Below, in pieces: positions 21,081 to 34,058 of a stretch of DNA of 64,000 nucleotides. Origin of the DNA: Anagrus nilaparvatae. Taxonomy: Eukaryota > Arthropoda > Insecta > Hymenoptera > Mymaridae. The stretch lies in assembly GCA_022575985.1 (NCBI GenBank), contig JAKSXM010000014.1, forward strand, positions 17,856,001 through 17,920,000. The letters run 5' to 3'. The notes under the pieces are model-generated. The model was given only the letters and a program-made list of their open reading frames with translations, ran no database searches and was not told the origin of the DNA. The position numbers and the translations under genes are program-made. The number at the start of each line of letters is the position of its first letter. The stretch's first letter is position 1.

Positions 21081-24000
21081 TAATGGGCTAATCATCAGAC
21101 TTAAATTTGCCGTTAGTAGAAGACCGTGATAAAAAATTAATTTTTTTTAGTTTAAACTGTTTTGTCGGAAAATTTCAGTCCCGGGTTGACGCATCGAGAA
21201 TTTACGTTAGGAAAGTTGAACTTTATATTATTAAGAGAATACAGACAATTTGGTTGCTGTGGTGGGACCTGGTAGGAGCAATTTTGGATTAGGATAGAAT
21301 TATTGAATTGACTACACTATTAATTTATTACATTAGTTATTGTTCAGGAAATCTGAAAGTTTGGAGCAATAGGTAGATTAGCGAAAAAAAAAACAAGTTT
21401 CGAATAATTTGAAATAGGGCACGAACATTTTTGGCCGGAAATTGGCCCGGAAATTTCTGAAAATATATACATTTCTACGTGGATTACTGATATGTATTAT
21501 TAATACATTTCAATAATTTTTGTTTTTCAGAAAAATATGTCCTAGAGTTGAAAGGTCAGTCCAACAGCCATCTCGTTTTTTTTACTGATTCAAAATTTAA
21601 AAAGAAAATTAGCAGTATAATATATCAGTACTAGCAGTTAAAATGATAATGTTTAAAAAGGTCTCATAAAAATTATTCCTTTTGATTTTACATAAAGAAA
21701 GTCCTTCCGCTTACATATTGTCATTTTGCCAATGGCCTTGAATGGAAGAACGAGTTGTTAAATTGAACTATAACGAAACAGAAAACAAAAGTAAAAATAT
21801 ATATATATTTTTTTAGTACAGACAAAAATTGTTTTTAAACAGTTTTTTGTGCCGTCAATAAAAAATGTACTATATAACAACGTAATACTTATGACTTCCT
21901 TACATAAATAAAAAATTCAACATAAAATGACGCTCTCTCTTTCTCGGAGCTTACAGTATGCAATTAGGGTTATAATGCAAAGGTATAAATATTATAATAC
22001 GAAACAATATGCGACTAATGGCTAAACATGAGTTTTTAATTATATATCTACCTGTAAAAAGATATTTTAAATTTTTTTTTTTTTTTTTGGTTTTATGCAA
22101 AAATTGAACTATAAAATGTTAAACAAAAGGCTATTATATGAATACATAATTTTTTATTAAGTAAATAATAAATTAAGAGACTTTTTTTAGTCTTGTGTAA
22201 ATAAAATAAAATTTTAACAAGAATTGATAATTTACATAAATATTAAAATGCAAAAAAAAAATTGAAAATGTAATTTAGCTTATTATTGTTTTTGCTGCTT
22301 AACTGAATATAATTTTAATTTTTTTAATTTTAAAAATATATTTAGTTTGTCGCATGTATTCAATTAGACGACAGTTTTTTTCTTGTAATTTTTAATTACC
22401 ATTGATTGAATTGGGGGTAAATTGCAAATGCATCATTAGTTTAAAAAAATCGAAAATGCTTTTCAAGACGTAAAAAACCTGCTGAAATTAGTATAATAAG
22501 ATTGGTCCTTATTTGGAAAATCATTCAATTCCTGCAGATTTTGAGCTCGAAATCGGGATCCGTGATTTCCAAAACTCTTGCTCGTGACTTTATGGTTACC
22601 TACTTTGAAAATTTTTACAACTTGATCCACATTTTCCCACTAATATTAGAAAAATTATGTTTAGTAACCAGAAATTCTGTTATTTCTTAATTAATATTAT
22701 ATTTTGATTCCTCAAAGAGAAAATATTGTGATCGTGTGTGTTGTAAATATAAAATACGAAAATTAATTTGTTCGAAAATTACAGTATGTATTTTTTCTTA
22801 TTAATTAATTCAGCATATATTCTTCATAAATTTATATTTTAATTATTATCGATCCATGTACTTGTATAATTAAAATATAAAAATTTATTGAATACAATAA
22901 TCTAAAAGATAAAAAATAATAAATAATATTAAAGCGCATGTACGTAAAAATTGTTTATAAGCATGCAAAAAGATAATTTGAAGATAATGTTTCTATAAAG
23001 AAGAGATATTTTACGAGATTGAAGTTTTGATCATGGAGAAAAATATTTTTGCCCAAGCTAAAAATAAAAGGTTCTATGTTTTTGAAAGGACTTGTACCTG
23101 TTTTACCGTTATGTATGCGAGTCAATGGCTTCGTCTGACGATATTATAAACTCTCTCTTATATTATACACGTTTAAATAAAAAAATTTTTTTTCCCATTA
23201 CGTGATTCTATCTCTTCAATTTTTTTATACCAGTTTTCGTTATTGATTTGCTAATTTTTTTTTTTATCAGTTCATATGAGTTATATGGGCATATGGTCGA
23301 ATAATTTCATTGCTAAAAAATATTGGTAAGGGTCTGCGTGTATGCAATTGATTGGAATTTTTGAAGACTGTAATTTTATTTTTGTTCTTCAAATATTTGT
23401 TGTACAATAAGGGTTTTTTAATTTATTTTTTTTAATTAAAAGCTTAAAGTATATTGGAAATTTGTATTTATAATCATGATAAATGATTAAATTTTTATTG
23501 TCTTTATTTTTTTGATATTCAAAAATATTTCTTTTTCTTATTACAAACAATTTTATTAATTAATTTCATAGAATCAATTTCTTTATTAAATACATTTGGT
23601 TACAGATCCATTTTGATTCACAAAATTTGATTAGATATTTATTTTTTGATGATAAGAAAAATGATTTTCGTGATTGCTAGAACCAGAGAAATGAAAAGTA
23701 AGATACATTTATCTGATTAAATTTACTTTTAGATATTTTTAAATGATTGAAGAGTTTTTAAATTATCGAACAGATTCAATCGAACTGTATTGATAAAAAA
23801 ATAAATCCGTTTGATGTGTAGATTATTTTTGTAAAAAACTTTTTTATGCTTGAGGAAATCTAATACCAGAGGTGGGTTTATGTAAAAATAAAAATAATTT
23901 CAAGAGTTTCGTATGGAACTTACAAAAAAATTAGTAAAATTATATTTTAAAAAATATTTGGAGGTATAAGTATGTTAAATTAAAATCAGACACTAAAATT

Positions 24001-25720
24001 TCAAAAATCTTAATTGCATAATATGGTTTTCAAGTACGCTCACTCTGAGTGTGTTTACCGAATTTCAAAAAATATTTTCGTTGCAAAATGTGATTATCTT
24101 GTGCAATAATTAAAGGCGTTTCTATGATCCTTCTGGAACCAAAACCGTTGACCTTATTTTATAAATTTACGTGAAGCGGTTAATTCGAAGCTTAGTTCTA
24201 TCAAATCATTTTTCAAGCCATTTTCAACTAGTCTAATTTTTTTCGTGTTTAAATCCCCATTCATTCTTTATTTTTAGCAACAACTAAACAATTTTTTGTC
24301 CTCCCAGACATAAAACTTGGCAGAGAATTTTCTGCACTTGCTGTACGCCTAGGGCAGACAAAAAATATTTTAAGCATCATGGGCAAAAAACTTTAGATAC
24401 TAGCGTGAACAGGAACTAGTGTCTGAGTGCTTGCTTCACCGATTTTGATTTAAGCATTTAAAAGTAGGTCATTTTTAGTTAGAAGAGGGCACTTGACTTG
24501 TTGATCACCTTGAAAGTAATTTTAATATTATTTTTGTACTCTATAGATTTTTTAGTATTTGAGAAATCATATAATAGGTCACGATCTATTCTTAAAAAGT
24601 TAAAAAACACGATTCTTAAAAAAATAAACAGTTGGTAGGTTTAAAAATCATAACGTTTGTCTCCAATGAAAAAGCAGGTATGCTTTAATAATTTTTTATA
24701 ATTATATGATTAAACAGAATGACAATTCCAAAAGACAAGTTTCCTGAAGATGATAAAAACTTTCTAATGTTGTCTATGTTTTCCTACAGTGTGTTTTAAT
24801 AATATATAAAACAAAGCCGTAAGGAAACTATCTAACGGTACCCTATGAAGCAGCCCTATGCAGGTTTTTTTTATATTTATGTACTATTTCTTTCTTCTGA
24901 AGTATATAATAGTATAAAGGAAAAAAAAAGTAACATTTTTCATACCGACATTCTTGTTTCCTTTGTGATTATACTTGAATTACGTTTCATGTTTTTTTAA
25001 ATTAAAAAAAAATAGTACATTTCCTGAAAATTTGACAAATAGTTATTAATTTAAAATAATATTTTTAAAAACACTTTGTATTTTAATTATTTTTACAGTA
25101 GGAGTAATATAAATAAGAAGAAGCTTTTTATTTGTTAATAAGTATCATATAAATAGCATGCTATATGTGCAATAATAATGCAGTAAGCACTTTTTTTTAA
25201 AAGCCTATATTATTATTACTATTTCCTAAGAATACTTTCGCGGTTTTTTGCCTTCAACATGCGGAACAAACGAGTCGGAATATCTCTAAAAACCACTGAT
25301 TTCTTTCGCTATATGATGATGTTCTCTATCAGCTAACGAGCCGACGTAAAGAAAATGAGAATAAATGCACTGTTTTTTTTTTAATAAAGATTTATTTATA
25401 AAATATGCAGCTGTAAAATTGCATTTATACCATAAAAAAGTAAGTATAATCACATTATGATTAAAGTGCAGAAAGAAAATTAACTATCGTCCAGCTGTTG
25501 TTCAATAAATTATGTGTATAAATATGGATATTAAAAAGAAGCATTGATTAATTAATAGTTTTCTTTCACGAATGATAAGTCATAAAAATTAAAAGGACAA
25601 GAATTTTATAATAATAGAATTATATTTTCAATATGGAATTGACTTCGTACGCACTGACGCGATACGTCGACTTTATCGCACTTCTTAAACAAAATTATTT
25701 ATGAAATTGGTGATATAAAT
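21081..25720. other. AT-rich intergenic sequence, no gene seen
   Basis: No protein-like frame. Features noted are a less AT-rich stretch at 25228-25345 (GCGGTTTTTTGCC, AACGAGCCGACG) without recognisable coding sense, and possible weak relics of the AGTACATTTT family near 24879 and 25009. The plus-strand frame at 22502-22690 has no recognisable content. Confidence 0.5.
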
Positions 25721-25724
25721 CAGC

Positions 25725-25920
25725 GATTTTACTGAATTATCTCCTGCTGACAAATACAACTTTTTTATCGATAAAATAACAAAAACAGTTGCAGAACATA
25801 TACCCAAAAAAAGAAAAGTTCATAAATCTCAATATTGAATCTTACTTCGTAAGATGGTGGGATGCAGACTGTGATAGAATAAAAAGAAAACCCAAAGCTG
25901 CATTCAAGAATTAAATTACC
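25725..25920 (+). pseudogene. Non-LTR ORF2 linker relic (before the RT)
   Basis: The frame ISDFTELSPADKYNFFIDKI, then AEHIPKKRKVHKSQY, is followed after a shift by RWWDADCDRIKRK and KAAFKN. The PWWDxDCDxxxxxRxxAxxxY pattern is typical of the segment between endonuclease and reverse transcriptase in I- and jockey-type elements. Probably the same original element as the RNase H piece at 26620-27060. Confidence 0.72.
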
Positions 25921-26615
25921 CCAAAACGTTAAAACAGACTATAAGTACCTATTATGGGCTACTACACCATTTTTAGATAAATTAAAAATAATATTCATAT
26001 TTGAATACTACCTTAAAATACTGAAAAACCAGAAGCTGTAGATAAAAATTGGAATTATTTCATAAAAATAGCTAAAATAGCCCAAAATGCATGAAAAACA
26101 GCCTAAGAATCCCTATTATGGGCTACCATTTTTTTTTGTATGAGTAGATATAATAATTAGGTATAGAGACCCAAAAAACATTAGTGTAGTATGAGAAAAA
26201 TGGTAATATATTAAAAATTTTAACAAAAAATGGCAAAAAATGTTAAAAATGACCTAAAATGGGCAATTACGCAAAATTGGACCACGTTAGGTCAAAACGG
26301 ACTTCGGATTTGGAATCAGCGACCTCAAAAACTAAAATTATCGTCGTAAAATGCCATGGACATGTTTTAAAAAAAAATTGCATACAAAACCATGCTCCAG
26401 GCCTATACTATTTACAACCACAGACACAAAAAACAAAACTTACTCCTATTTAATTAGAGAAATCATGTGCTATTATTAATATTACACAAGGATGAGTATA
26501 CATCAAGGAATGAAACCTATACCACATTAAATATTGAAAGTATAATTGATATTTCCATCGGCAAGAAGCTTAATGACTCCCAAACTTAAATTGTGAGCTG
26601 TGAAATGTAATCCGC
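25921..26615. other. Debris between two retroelement pieces, with a direct repeat
   Basis: The phrase CTATTATGGGCTAC, with related upstream bases, occurs at about 25949 and again at about 26109, flanking roughly 150 bp of AT-rich DNA. RT motifs were not found between the linker and RNase H fragments, so the RT has been lost or has decayed beyond recognition by eye. The 64-codon frame at 26259-26453 is not recognised. Confidence 0.4.
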
Positions 26616-26619
26616 GATT

Positions 26620-27060
26620 TCAATATACACTGATGGAAGCAAGAATTCTAATAAAAAATCGGCTGCCAGTGCTTCTTATTGTCCTCAACTTCTTATTAAA
26701 AACTCTGAAATCCTACCTAAAAGTGCATCTATATTTAATGCAGAGTGCTTCGCAGTATTATAAAACCCCTAAGTTAAATTCAATATCTACACTGATTCTC
26801 TAAGTTGCTACAAAATCTTGAAAAATTTTTTTAGCACTAAATCAATGAATCCATATACAAAGCAAATACATATCAAAGTTGTTGACTTCCCTAATTGACA
26901 ACCCCTCAAAATTACACCACGTAATATGGCAATGTGTTAACCTTAATAAACTCCGCAAAAAATTAATAGAAAACTAGCCAGAATAAAAGTATATCTCTCA
27001 ATGGACATTCATGTCCTCTTAGAAAAACCAAATCCTGCTGTAATTAAAAATATCATAGAT
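26620..27060 (+). pseudogene. Retroelement RNase H relic
   Basis: From 26623 the frame reads IYTDGSKNSNKKSAASASYC, with the first catalytic aspartate in YTDGS. SIFNAECFAVL follows with the second acidic residue in NAE. After a stop and shift, FNIYTDSLSCYKILKN carries the third aspartate in YTDS. A further frame near 26935 (HVIWQCVN-like) is weak. Spacing fits a retroelement RNase H domain of the I clade. Stops show it is dead. Confidence 0.72.
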
Positions 27061-27239
27061 TTCTTATTTGAATATAATGATCATTTATACCTACAAAAAT
27101 TTTGGTAATAATCTTTTGTATTATATCATAATTTGTATAATTTATAATGTCAGCTTTATAACTTTTAAACTCAGCTTATAAAGTTCCATAAGCTTAATTA
27201 AATAAAAAATAAAAAAAATTTTTGCCGAAGAAAATTTTA

Positions 27240-27660
27240 AAAAGAAAATTAAAAACACGAGAAAACAAAATCTAAACCACTCAGGTCTCTAAAAATTTTG
27301 CGAAAGCTGAGAATTTTAACTTTGGCTGCTTATAACTTAGAAACTGGAGGTCAAAAATATAAAAGTAAAAGTGGAAAATTGGCTGTTTTTTAGTGTAGAA
27401 TAAGTAGAAAATTTTTTTAGAATACATATTCCCCAAGCAATTTCCGATTAAGGAATTTCTTAAATTTTTTCTCACTTATTTTACTCTAGAAAACAACCAA
27501 ATTAGCATTTTTACTTTTTTATTTTTAACATCTAGTTTCTACCTTACATGAGCAGTCAAAGTTAAAATTCTCTACTCTCGCAAAATTTTTAAAGGAACAA
27601 TCGTACATTAATAGGTACCTGTTTGGTCTAGATTTTTTCGTTTTTCAAAAATTTCAAGAA
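27240..27660. repeat. Foldback repeat of about 420 bp
   Basis: The left arm, best at 27283-27395 (AAAATTTTGCGAAAGC, GAGAATTTTAACTTTGGCTG, AACTGGAGGTCAAAAATA), is mirrored by 27475-27600. Similarity continues outward to GAAAACAAAATCTAAACCA and its complement near 27630. The centre is near 27440. Arms differ at many positions. No target duplication was resolved. Confidence 0.65.
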
Positions 27661-29264
27661 TTATGCGAAAGCAAACTTTATAAAAAAAAAATTATTTTTT
27701 AGCTTTTCTTGGATTTTTCTGATTTTTTGATTTCAGCTTTTGATGGTTCAGCTGCCATTTTGAAGCTGTGATATTCAAAGTAAAAAATTACCATACGGCA
27801 TTGAAAACTAGAGAATACAATGAAAAAAATGAGCTATTGCGGATCAATTTATTTCAAAAACTGAGTTGTTAATACTATGGGATAGAAGTATTAAATTTCA
27901 ACTATTCCTAATTAATTCACAGATAAATTAATATTATACATACAAATGTTAAAATCTAAAAAAGAATACCGTATGAACCAGTAAATTTTTTTTAACTTCC
28001 TTTTTTTAGATAAATGAAATTTTAATTGTAATAAAAATTGAAATTCATATAATATGAGAATCTTGATTTCTCAACATTTAAAGCGTAACCCCATTAAAAT
28101 TGTAATTTGATATACAATACACTATAGCAGGTTTCAAGAGATATTATTATTATTATTATTATTTACTTGCAATGTTTATTATATGGCAATTATAAGCAAA
28201 GAAAATAATTAACTCTTCATGATACGTTTCTTCTGAATTTACGCTTTATTTGGAGTACGCGTGTTTGTATTTCATTTATTTTTTCTTATACAATACCTCA
28301 TAATATAATATACATAAAGAAATTCATTAATTTCTATAAAATAAGAAAAAAATATGCACAAAAAATAAAATTCTAATTAAATACTTATTTTATATATGTA
28401 ATTAATGCTTTTGCATGTATCAATGCACTTACCGCATTTACGTTAAATTTATATTTACTTTAAAACGTTGGAGTATGCGGTGAACCGAGTTTTTGGGTAC
28501 ACGACAAGAAAATTTTCCGGATCGGATCGGTTTTTCGACAGTTCTGCTTACCATAATATGCCACATAATTATTCAAGTAAGCCAGGGATCTGATCACTCA
28601 TTCAAAGATGAGAATAGTTTGAGAATAGGTTGACATCATTTAGGCCCTCTAATTATTCGCTTTACCAGATGATAATTGTTTAACGAGTTCCAGTTATCCT
28701 GAGGTAAACTTATTTTGATATATATATGGCAGTTCCGCATAAAAAGTAAAATTAAAGTAAAATATGGCGAAATAAACGTCAAAAATGCAAACGAAAATAA
28801 ATAAAAAATCTATTTTTTAAGCTTTAATAAACCACCACATTTTACGAAATTGTTTATTTGCGAAAAATATATTTCAGTGAAATATACCTAAATTTCGAAA
28901 AAATAAAATTTTCCGTACCCCTACACAAAAAATTCAAGACACATTTTTCAATTTTCAGTAATTTTGTAGGTCCTAAAACTACTTTATTTGACCTATTTTT
29001 ACCCAAAATATACATGCAAAAGGAATGTATATATCCTCATTGCTTAATTTGAGACAATAAGGTGGCGTTATGGCTGATAAATTAAATGCAAGGCAAATAA
29101 CACCCCCCCTCCCTGGGAATGCAAGTAAGTAATAGCTATTTATTAAATAAGGGATAAAATATTGATATCGGGTTTGCATGCAATCGTATGTACAAGCGAG
29201 CGAGCATGCAAAAGTCGAACCCCATATTTTGTCCCGTGTTCTAAAATATAGTTTTACATACAAT
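27661..29264. other. AT-rich intergenic sequence, no gene seen
   Basis: Includes an (ATT)n tract at 28143-28163 and two less AT-rich stretches, 28470-28700 and 29055-29225. The latter holds CACCCCCCCTCCCTGGG. Neither shows coding sense. Confidence 0.5.
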
Positions 29265-29312
29265 GGGCAAAAAAGCCGCCTCCCTAGGGCAGAAAATAGG
29301 CTTTTTTTGCCC
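29265..29312. repeat. Hairpin GGGCAAAAAAGCC / GGCTTTTTTTGCCC
   Basis: A 13-14 bp stem with a 21-base loop, placed directly upstream of repeat copy 2. It may be part of the same insertion or an older target. Confidence 0.6.
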
Positions 29313-29321
29313 TAGATATGT

Positions 29322-29554
29322 AATAGTACATTTTTAACCAAGGGAGCAAAAAAAAAGAATGGCCCAGATCGCACGTTAATTAGCATCCGAGGCGAAGCCG
29401 AGGATGGTAAACTGCGATCTGGGGTATTTTTTTTTTTGTTCCCATGGACAAAACGAAATTTTTCTTTCTCAGTGTGGTGAAAACGCGTTTTTTTCGATCT
29501 CGTTGCGGGGCGAAAAAAGTGTTTTCGGCCCGCTAGGAAGAAATAGTACATTTT
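29322..29554 (-). repeat. GCGAAGC-hairpin repeat, copy 2
   Basis: Inverted copy of 20128-20360. It begins AATAGTACATTTTTAACCAA and ends CTAGGAAGAAATAGTACATT, so the same AATAGTACATTTT word stands at both ends in the same direction. The hairpin is at 29363-29423 with the mini-hairpin GCGAAGC at 29392-29398. Differences from copy 1 are few. The minus-strand frame at 29312-29560 is a product of the repeat. Confidence 0.82.
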
Positions 29555-29559
29555 CAACA

Positions 29560-30961
29560 AAAAATTTTAGACCCTGTTAATTCAAGTTTTTAGGTCACAG
29601 TGACACCATCATACACTTTATTTGAAAATAAAGATCTTAGAACATTTCACCTATCTTATCCCAGGACACCTTTTATGAAAATCTTTGCCTCATAATTTTT
29701 GCTGTCATAAATTAATAAACACAATTATTTTTTTTACTAAAGACCCAAATATGGGCAAAATTTGTTTGATACATGGATTTATTAAAATTTAGAATAATTT
29801 CAAATGATCATTTGAATGATTATAATATGTATAATGATTTTTTTTATGAATTCAGGTATTTTTTTACAGGTCGAAGTCCTGGGCCATTACTGACACTGAA
29901 TTTATTCTACTATTGACTACTCGTATTCTTATACAATTTCCAACAAAAATAGTTTCTAAAACTATAAAATTCAAGTGAAAATAAATATTTTATTCGTCTG
30001 TAAAAGTTCTTACGCAAATAAAAAGCGCAGACGCTAAAAGGCGGAGCTTGATGATATCATTTATATACATTTATAACGCACAAGATTTGTATATCAATCG
30101 TGAAATTCAAGAAAGATTGGCTCAACTATATTAAATAAAGGCGGTTACTTATAAAAGCTCGATTAACTTCTTTTTTTATATGAATTACTACATTTAAAAT
30201 CTAAATATTTTAATAAACCTTGAATTACTTGGAAAGGAAATAAATTTATTTAAATGAACTTCAGTTCCCTTTTTTTTATTTTATAAGTATTTATAAAAAT
30301 GTTAATTAATGATAATTAATACGTAAAATTCAATATTTACTGCCTACTTATTTAAATTCTTAAATTTTTTTTTTCGTTGGTTTTTTTATCATTTTACTTG
30401 ATGAATTAAATATACATTATAAAATAAAATGTAAATTGAGGTAATTCACCTTTTGAACAAATTTATTTTGACATTAATTATAAATTCATAATTTATAAAT
30501 AGTTTTCTGTAGTATGTGACCGGATTCAGATATAATTTAATTACTTGTAGTTTTTTTAACTTGTTACTTCAAATAAAAAATAATTTCTTAATTTATACAT
30601 AAATTTTCATTCAATTAATACATTTTTGAAAATTTTTAAAAACAAGTTTGACTATAAAGAGAAAGTTGTACTACGCAAAGCAGTAGAAGCTTTTTTGATT
30701 TAAAAAGAAATAATTATTTTATGTGTAAGAAATGTTTTAAAAAATTCAAAGAATTTTGATTTTTATAAATACTGGGAAAATTTAGTTCATTAGACCACCA
30801 AGGGTGTTACAATTTTTATTGCTTGGAAATATGCTTCGTTGACATCAGTGCTTGTAAGAGGCCTCAAATGTGGGAACCCTAAACTAACCTGATTTTTTCC
30901 ATTAGTCAAAGTAAATTTTTTTTTTATAGATAGAATTCGATTAAGTATGTTATTTAAGTTA
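29560..30961. other. AT-rich intergenic sequence, no gene seen
   Basis: High AT content, homopolymers, no protein-like frame and no clear repeats. Confidence 0.5.
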
Positions 30962-31121
30962 AACAATTACCGATTTTTTACCCTCAGATAATTGTTTTTA
31001 GTTTTGGTGAAAAAAAAATATAAGTTTTGATTATGCGGATATTATAATCGAAACTTAATATTTTTTTTTCACCAAAACTAAAAACAATTATCTGAGGGTA
31101 TAAAATCGGTAATTTTGTTTA
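30962..31121. mobile_element. Near-perfect 160 bp hairpin (MITE-like)
   Basis: The left arm AAACAATTACCGATTTT, then ACCCTCAGATAATTGTTTTT and AGTTTTGGTGAAAAA, is mirrored almost base for base by the right arm ending AAAATCGGTAATTTTGTTT. The loop of about 35 bases lies around 31040. Arms of about 60 bp with very few differences suggest a recent origin. No target duplication was resolved. Confidence 0.8.
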
Positions 31122-32162
31122 ATAAATTTTAAATTTTGTTTAATAATTACTTATATTATCTGACAAGGTCTGAAAATATCTTCAAAATCACGACTTTATA
31201 AACGATGAAGTTATTTTATAAATTCTTCATATCATAAATATTGAGATCTTATCAGATTTTATCAAGTTTAATCTGACGTAACCAAGTTAAATTTCTGATT
31301 TAATCAGGTGCAAATTTTTCTCGATTCATCGATTTGTTTATACCCTGTTTTTCAAATTTTTATTATTATTTAAGAATTTAAGAAACACGAACTAAAAGGA
31401 ACATAAAAATTTTTAATGATAATTATAAGTTTATGATTTCTTAGCATAAAAAATAAAAGCAATAAAATCACCAGAATCAGCATAAGTAGTCAAATAAATA
31501 ATAATTAAAGTTAATTTTTTTGAACTTTTCCGAGATTTGTATTAAAAAAAAAAAATTTTATTGCGTGTCATAAAATGAACATCAACCGTTAAATTTTTAT
31601 GAAAATTATATGTAAAAGATATCACGAAAAAAAATTTTTTAAAGCTTATATATAAAAAACTGCTTTATTTAATTTAACCTGTTTCCACGATAATCTTTTT
31701 GATGATCATCAGATAGGATTTATTTTAAATTTATCTGTGTATGCTTACATGTTTTTTTTTTAATACTGAAATCAAGTTTTTTATTCCATTTGCATTTGAA
31801 TATATTTTCTATATGGACAGCTGATGTTAAAATAAGGTATTTATCAAATTTGGGATTATAACTGCTACACATATTATAATAATAAAACTGTATTTAACTG
31901 ATGAATATAAACAAAGACATTCAGATAACTTGGCAATTATTCAAATTCGATAAATATATATAGAACTGCCAAAATAGTAATAAATAATACGAATTAAATC
32001 TAAGGTTTCCCATTTAATTTTATGGTATAAGGAAGCAGAGTTTACAAAAATCTAATTAATAAAAAAATTTAATTCCGTAAAACTTTTAAGTGAATTTGGG
32101 CACTCGTGGACTTACTAATGCCTTGTGAGTATCAAACAACTTTTTTTTTAAATTGCTATATG
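31122..32162. other. AT-rich intergenic sequence, no gene seen
   Basis: AT-rich. Some TCTGA/TCAGA-containing words near 31160-31310 recur loosely. No gene recognised. Confidence 0.45.
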
Positions 32163-32164
32163 TA

Positions 32165-34056
32165 GGGTGATTGAACCAGTTAGTGACCAAAGTTCAAAAA
32201 GAGCAAATTTAAGTGTAAATAAATAAATATTTTTAATGAATAGTTTTTATTTTTTTTTTATTTTTGAAAATTGGGTAGTAGATTAACTAGAAAAACGCTA
32301 TTATATTGTAAAAAATTAAGTTATATTTAATTTTAATTTAAATTAAAACTAAAAATTCTCATTTCACCAATTAGTGACCACAGACCCCAATCAATGACCA
32401 ATGAATCACCAACTAGTGACCACTATTTTATTTATAAATATTGAAATAAAAAACTTCATATTTTTTAAAAAATTTGTCAAAACATGAAATTAAATTAAAT
32501 TAAAAAGTAAGTTTTAATTATTAGAAGTCTAATTTAAAAAAAAAAATAAAAAAAAAAGTAACATATAACCTAGAGATATTATTAAAAAAAACTCATACTA
32601 AGTTTTATTTTGCACTTTATTATAAGAAACTATAAGAACCAAAAAGTCTAATTCTTTTCACTTCATTATGTGAGTTAGTTTTATGTTGCTTTTGATACAA
32701 ATCCTTATTTTCTTACTTTAAAAGTTAAATTTAAAAGTCCAATTTTTGCAAAGAAACAGTCAACTTTATTAATTGTCCTTTATTTTGCACTGGCATAATT
32801 TTTTATTGTTTTATGAGAATTTTGGAACTTACAGAAGACATATTATATATGAACTGTTACAACTTATCCAGCACTAAAGTATACCTTATGTTTGACAAGT
32901 TAACTTGTTCTTCATTTCAGGTTCTTCGCTTATTGCTTTATAGTAAACATTGATAATTGGGGTTCATCTGTAGTACACATTCACTACTAGCTTACTATTT
33001 TTAACTATTTTTGATAATTGAAATTTTGGTACAACAATTTTGAGCCCTTGTAATTCATCGAGTACTGGAATGCCATGTTTAACCATTTTGAGTTATACGG
33101 ATAGTATATTAAGTTTTCATGATGAGCTGATCTAAATTTCATCGAATACTATTATATCATTAACTTTAGTTAAATTTAATAATATATTAGTATTCGATGA
33201 AATTCAGATGAGCTACAATAATTCTAACTTGATATACCACTTTTTGTACAGCTTAAAATAGTTAACTATGGCATTTCAGTACTCGATGACAATCAGATGA
33301 ACTTTATTTAAAACTGATTAATATAAAAAGAACTAAAATTTTATTATACTTATTACACTATAAATATACAAATACACTATGAACAATAACTTTTCACTTT
33401 AATAATTTTTCTACTATTTCTATATTTGGTACTTGTATTTTATAAAACAATGATTTAACTGTGAAAATAAATATTTTTAAATAATTAATAAAGCTTTTAA
33501 AACTTAATTTTAATAATAAAAATTAAACACGTTTTTAAAAATTTCACATTGTTAACATTGTTGTAGTTAAAAATAACAATATGTATAACCTCAAAATACG
33601 TTAAAATATAGTGGTCACTAACTGGTGAATACTTATTTTCCTAGATACCAAATCTTGACCACCTAATTAAATGAAAAATTAATAAATAATTAAGGTAATA
33701 TGCACTTAATTTTCTTAATATAGATTATAAATTAACTTTTTTAATAAAAATATGACTATTTTAAAATTTAACTTTTTATTAAAACCACTTTTAACAGGTA
33801 ATACGGTTACCGCGGCAGACCTCTTTTGTGAGATTTTTACTATCTTTTCACCAAACTCCATAAAGAAATAATTTTTTTTTTCTTAAAAGTAAAATTTTTT
33901 TCACAAAAAAAGTGTTTTGTTTGGAAAATGAAGAGTTATATTTTTTGATTTTTTTATGCAAAAGAAAAAATCTATTAATTAAAATTATTAAAAATGCTAT
34001 AATACTCCTCCTCTGGTCATTAATTGGGGGGTGGTCACTAATTGGTTCAATCACCC
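32165..34056. mobile_element. 1.9 kb TA-flanked element with GGGTGATTGAACC termini
   Basis: The left terminus GGGTGATTGAACCAGTTAGT is mirrored by ACTAATTGGTTCAATCACCC. TA flanks at 32163-32164 and 34057-34058 indicate Tc1/mariner-type integration. The motif TTAGTGACCA or its complement TGGTCACTAA recurs inside near 32370, 32420, 33610 and 34030. The interior is very AT-rich, has no transposase and carries another inverted repeat at 33050-33300. It is non-autonomous, or a composite that grew by nested insertion. The frame at 33848-34111 minus overlaps the right terminus and is incidental. It shares termini with the 122 bp element at 13022-13143. Confidence 0.8.
33050..33300. repeat. Inverted repeat nested in the 1.9 kb element
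   Basis: TCATCGAGTACTGGAATGCC on the left is mirrored by GGCATTTCAGTACTCGATGA on the right. Inner copies of AAATTTCATCGAATACTA and TAGTATTCGATGAAATT lie around a centre near 33175. It looks like an independent foldback element inserted into, or recruited by, the larger one. Confidence 0.72.
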
Positions 34057-34058
34057 TA

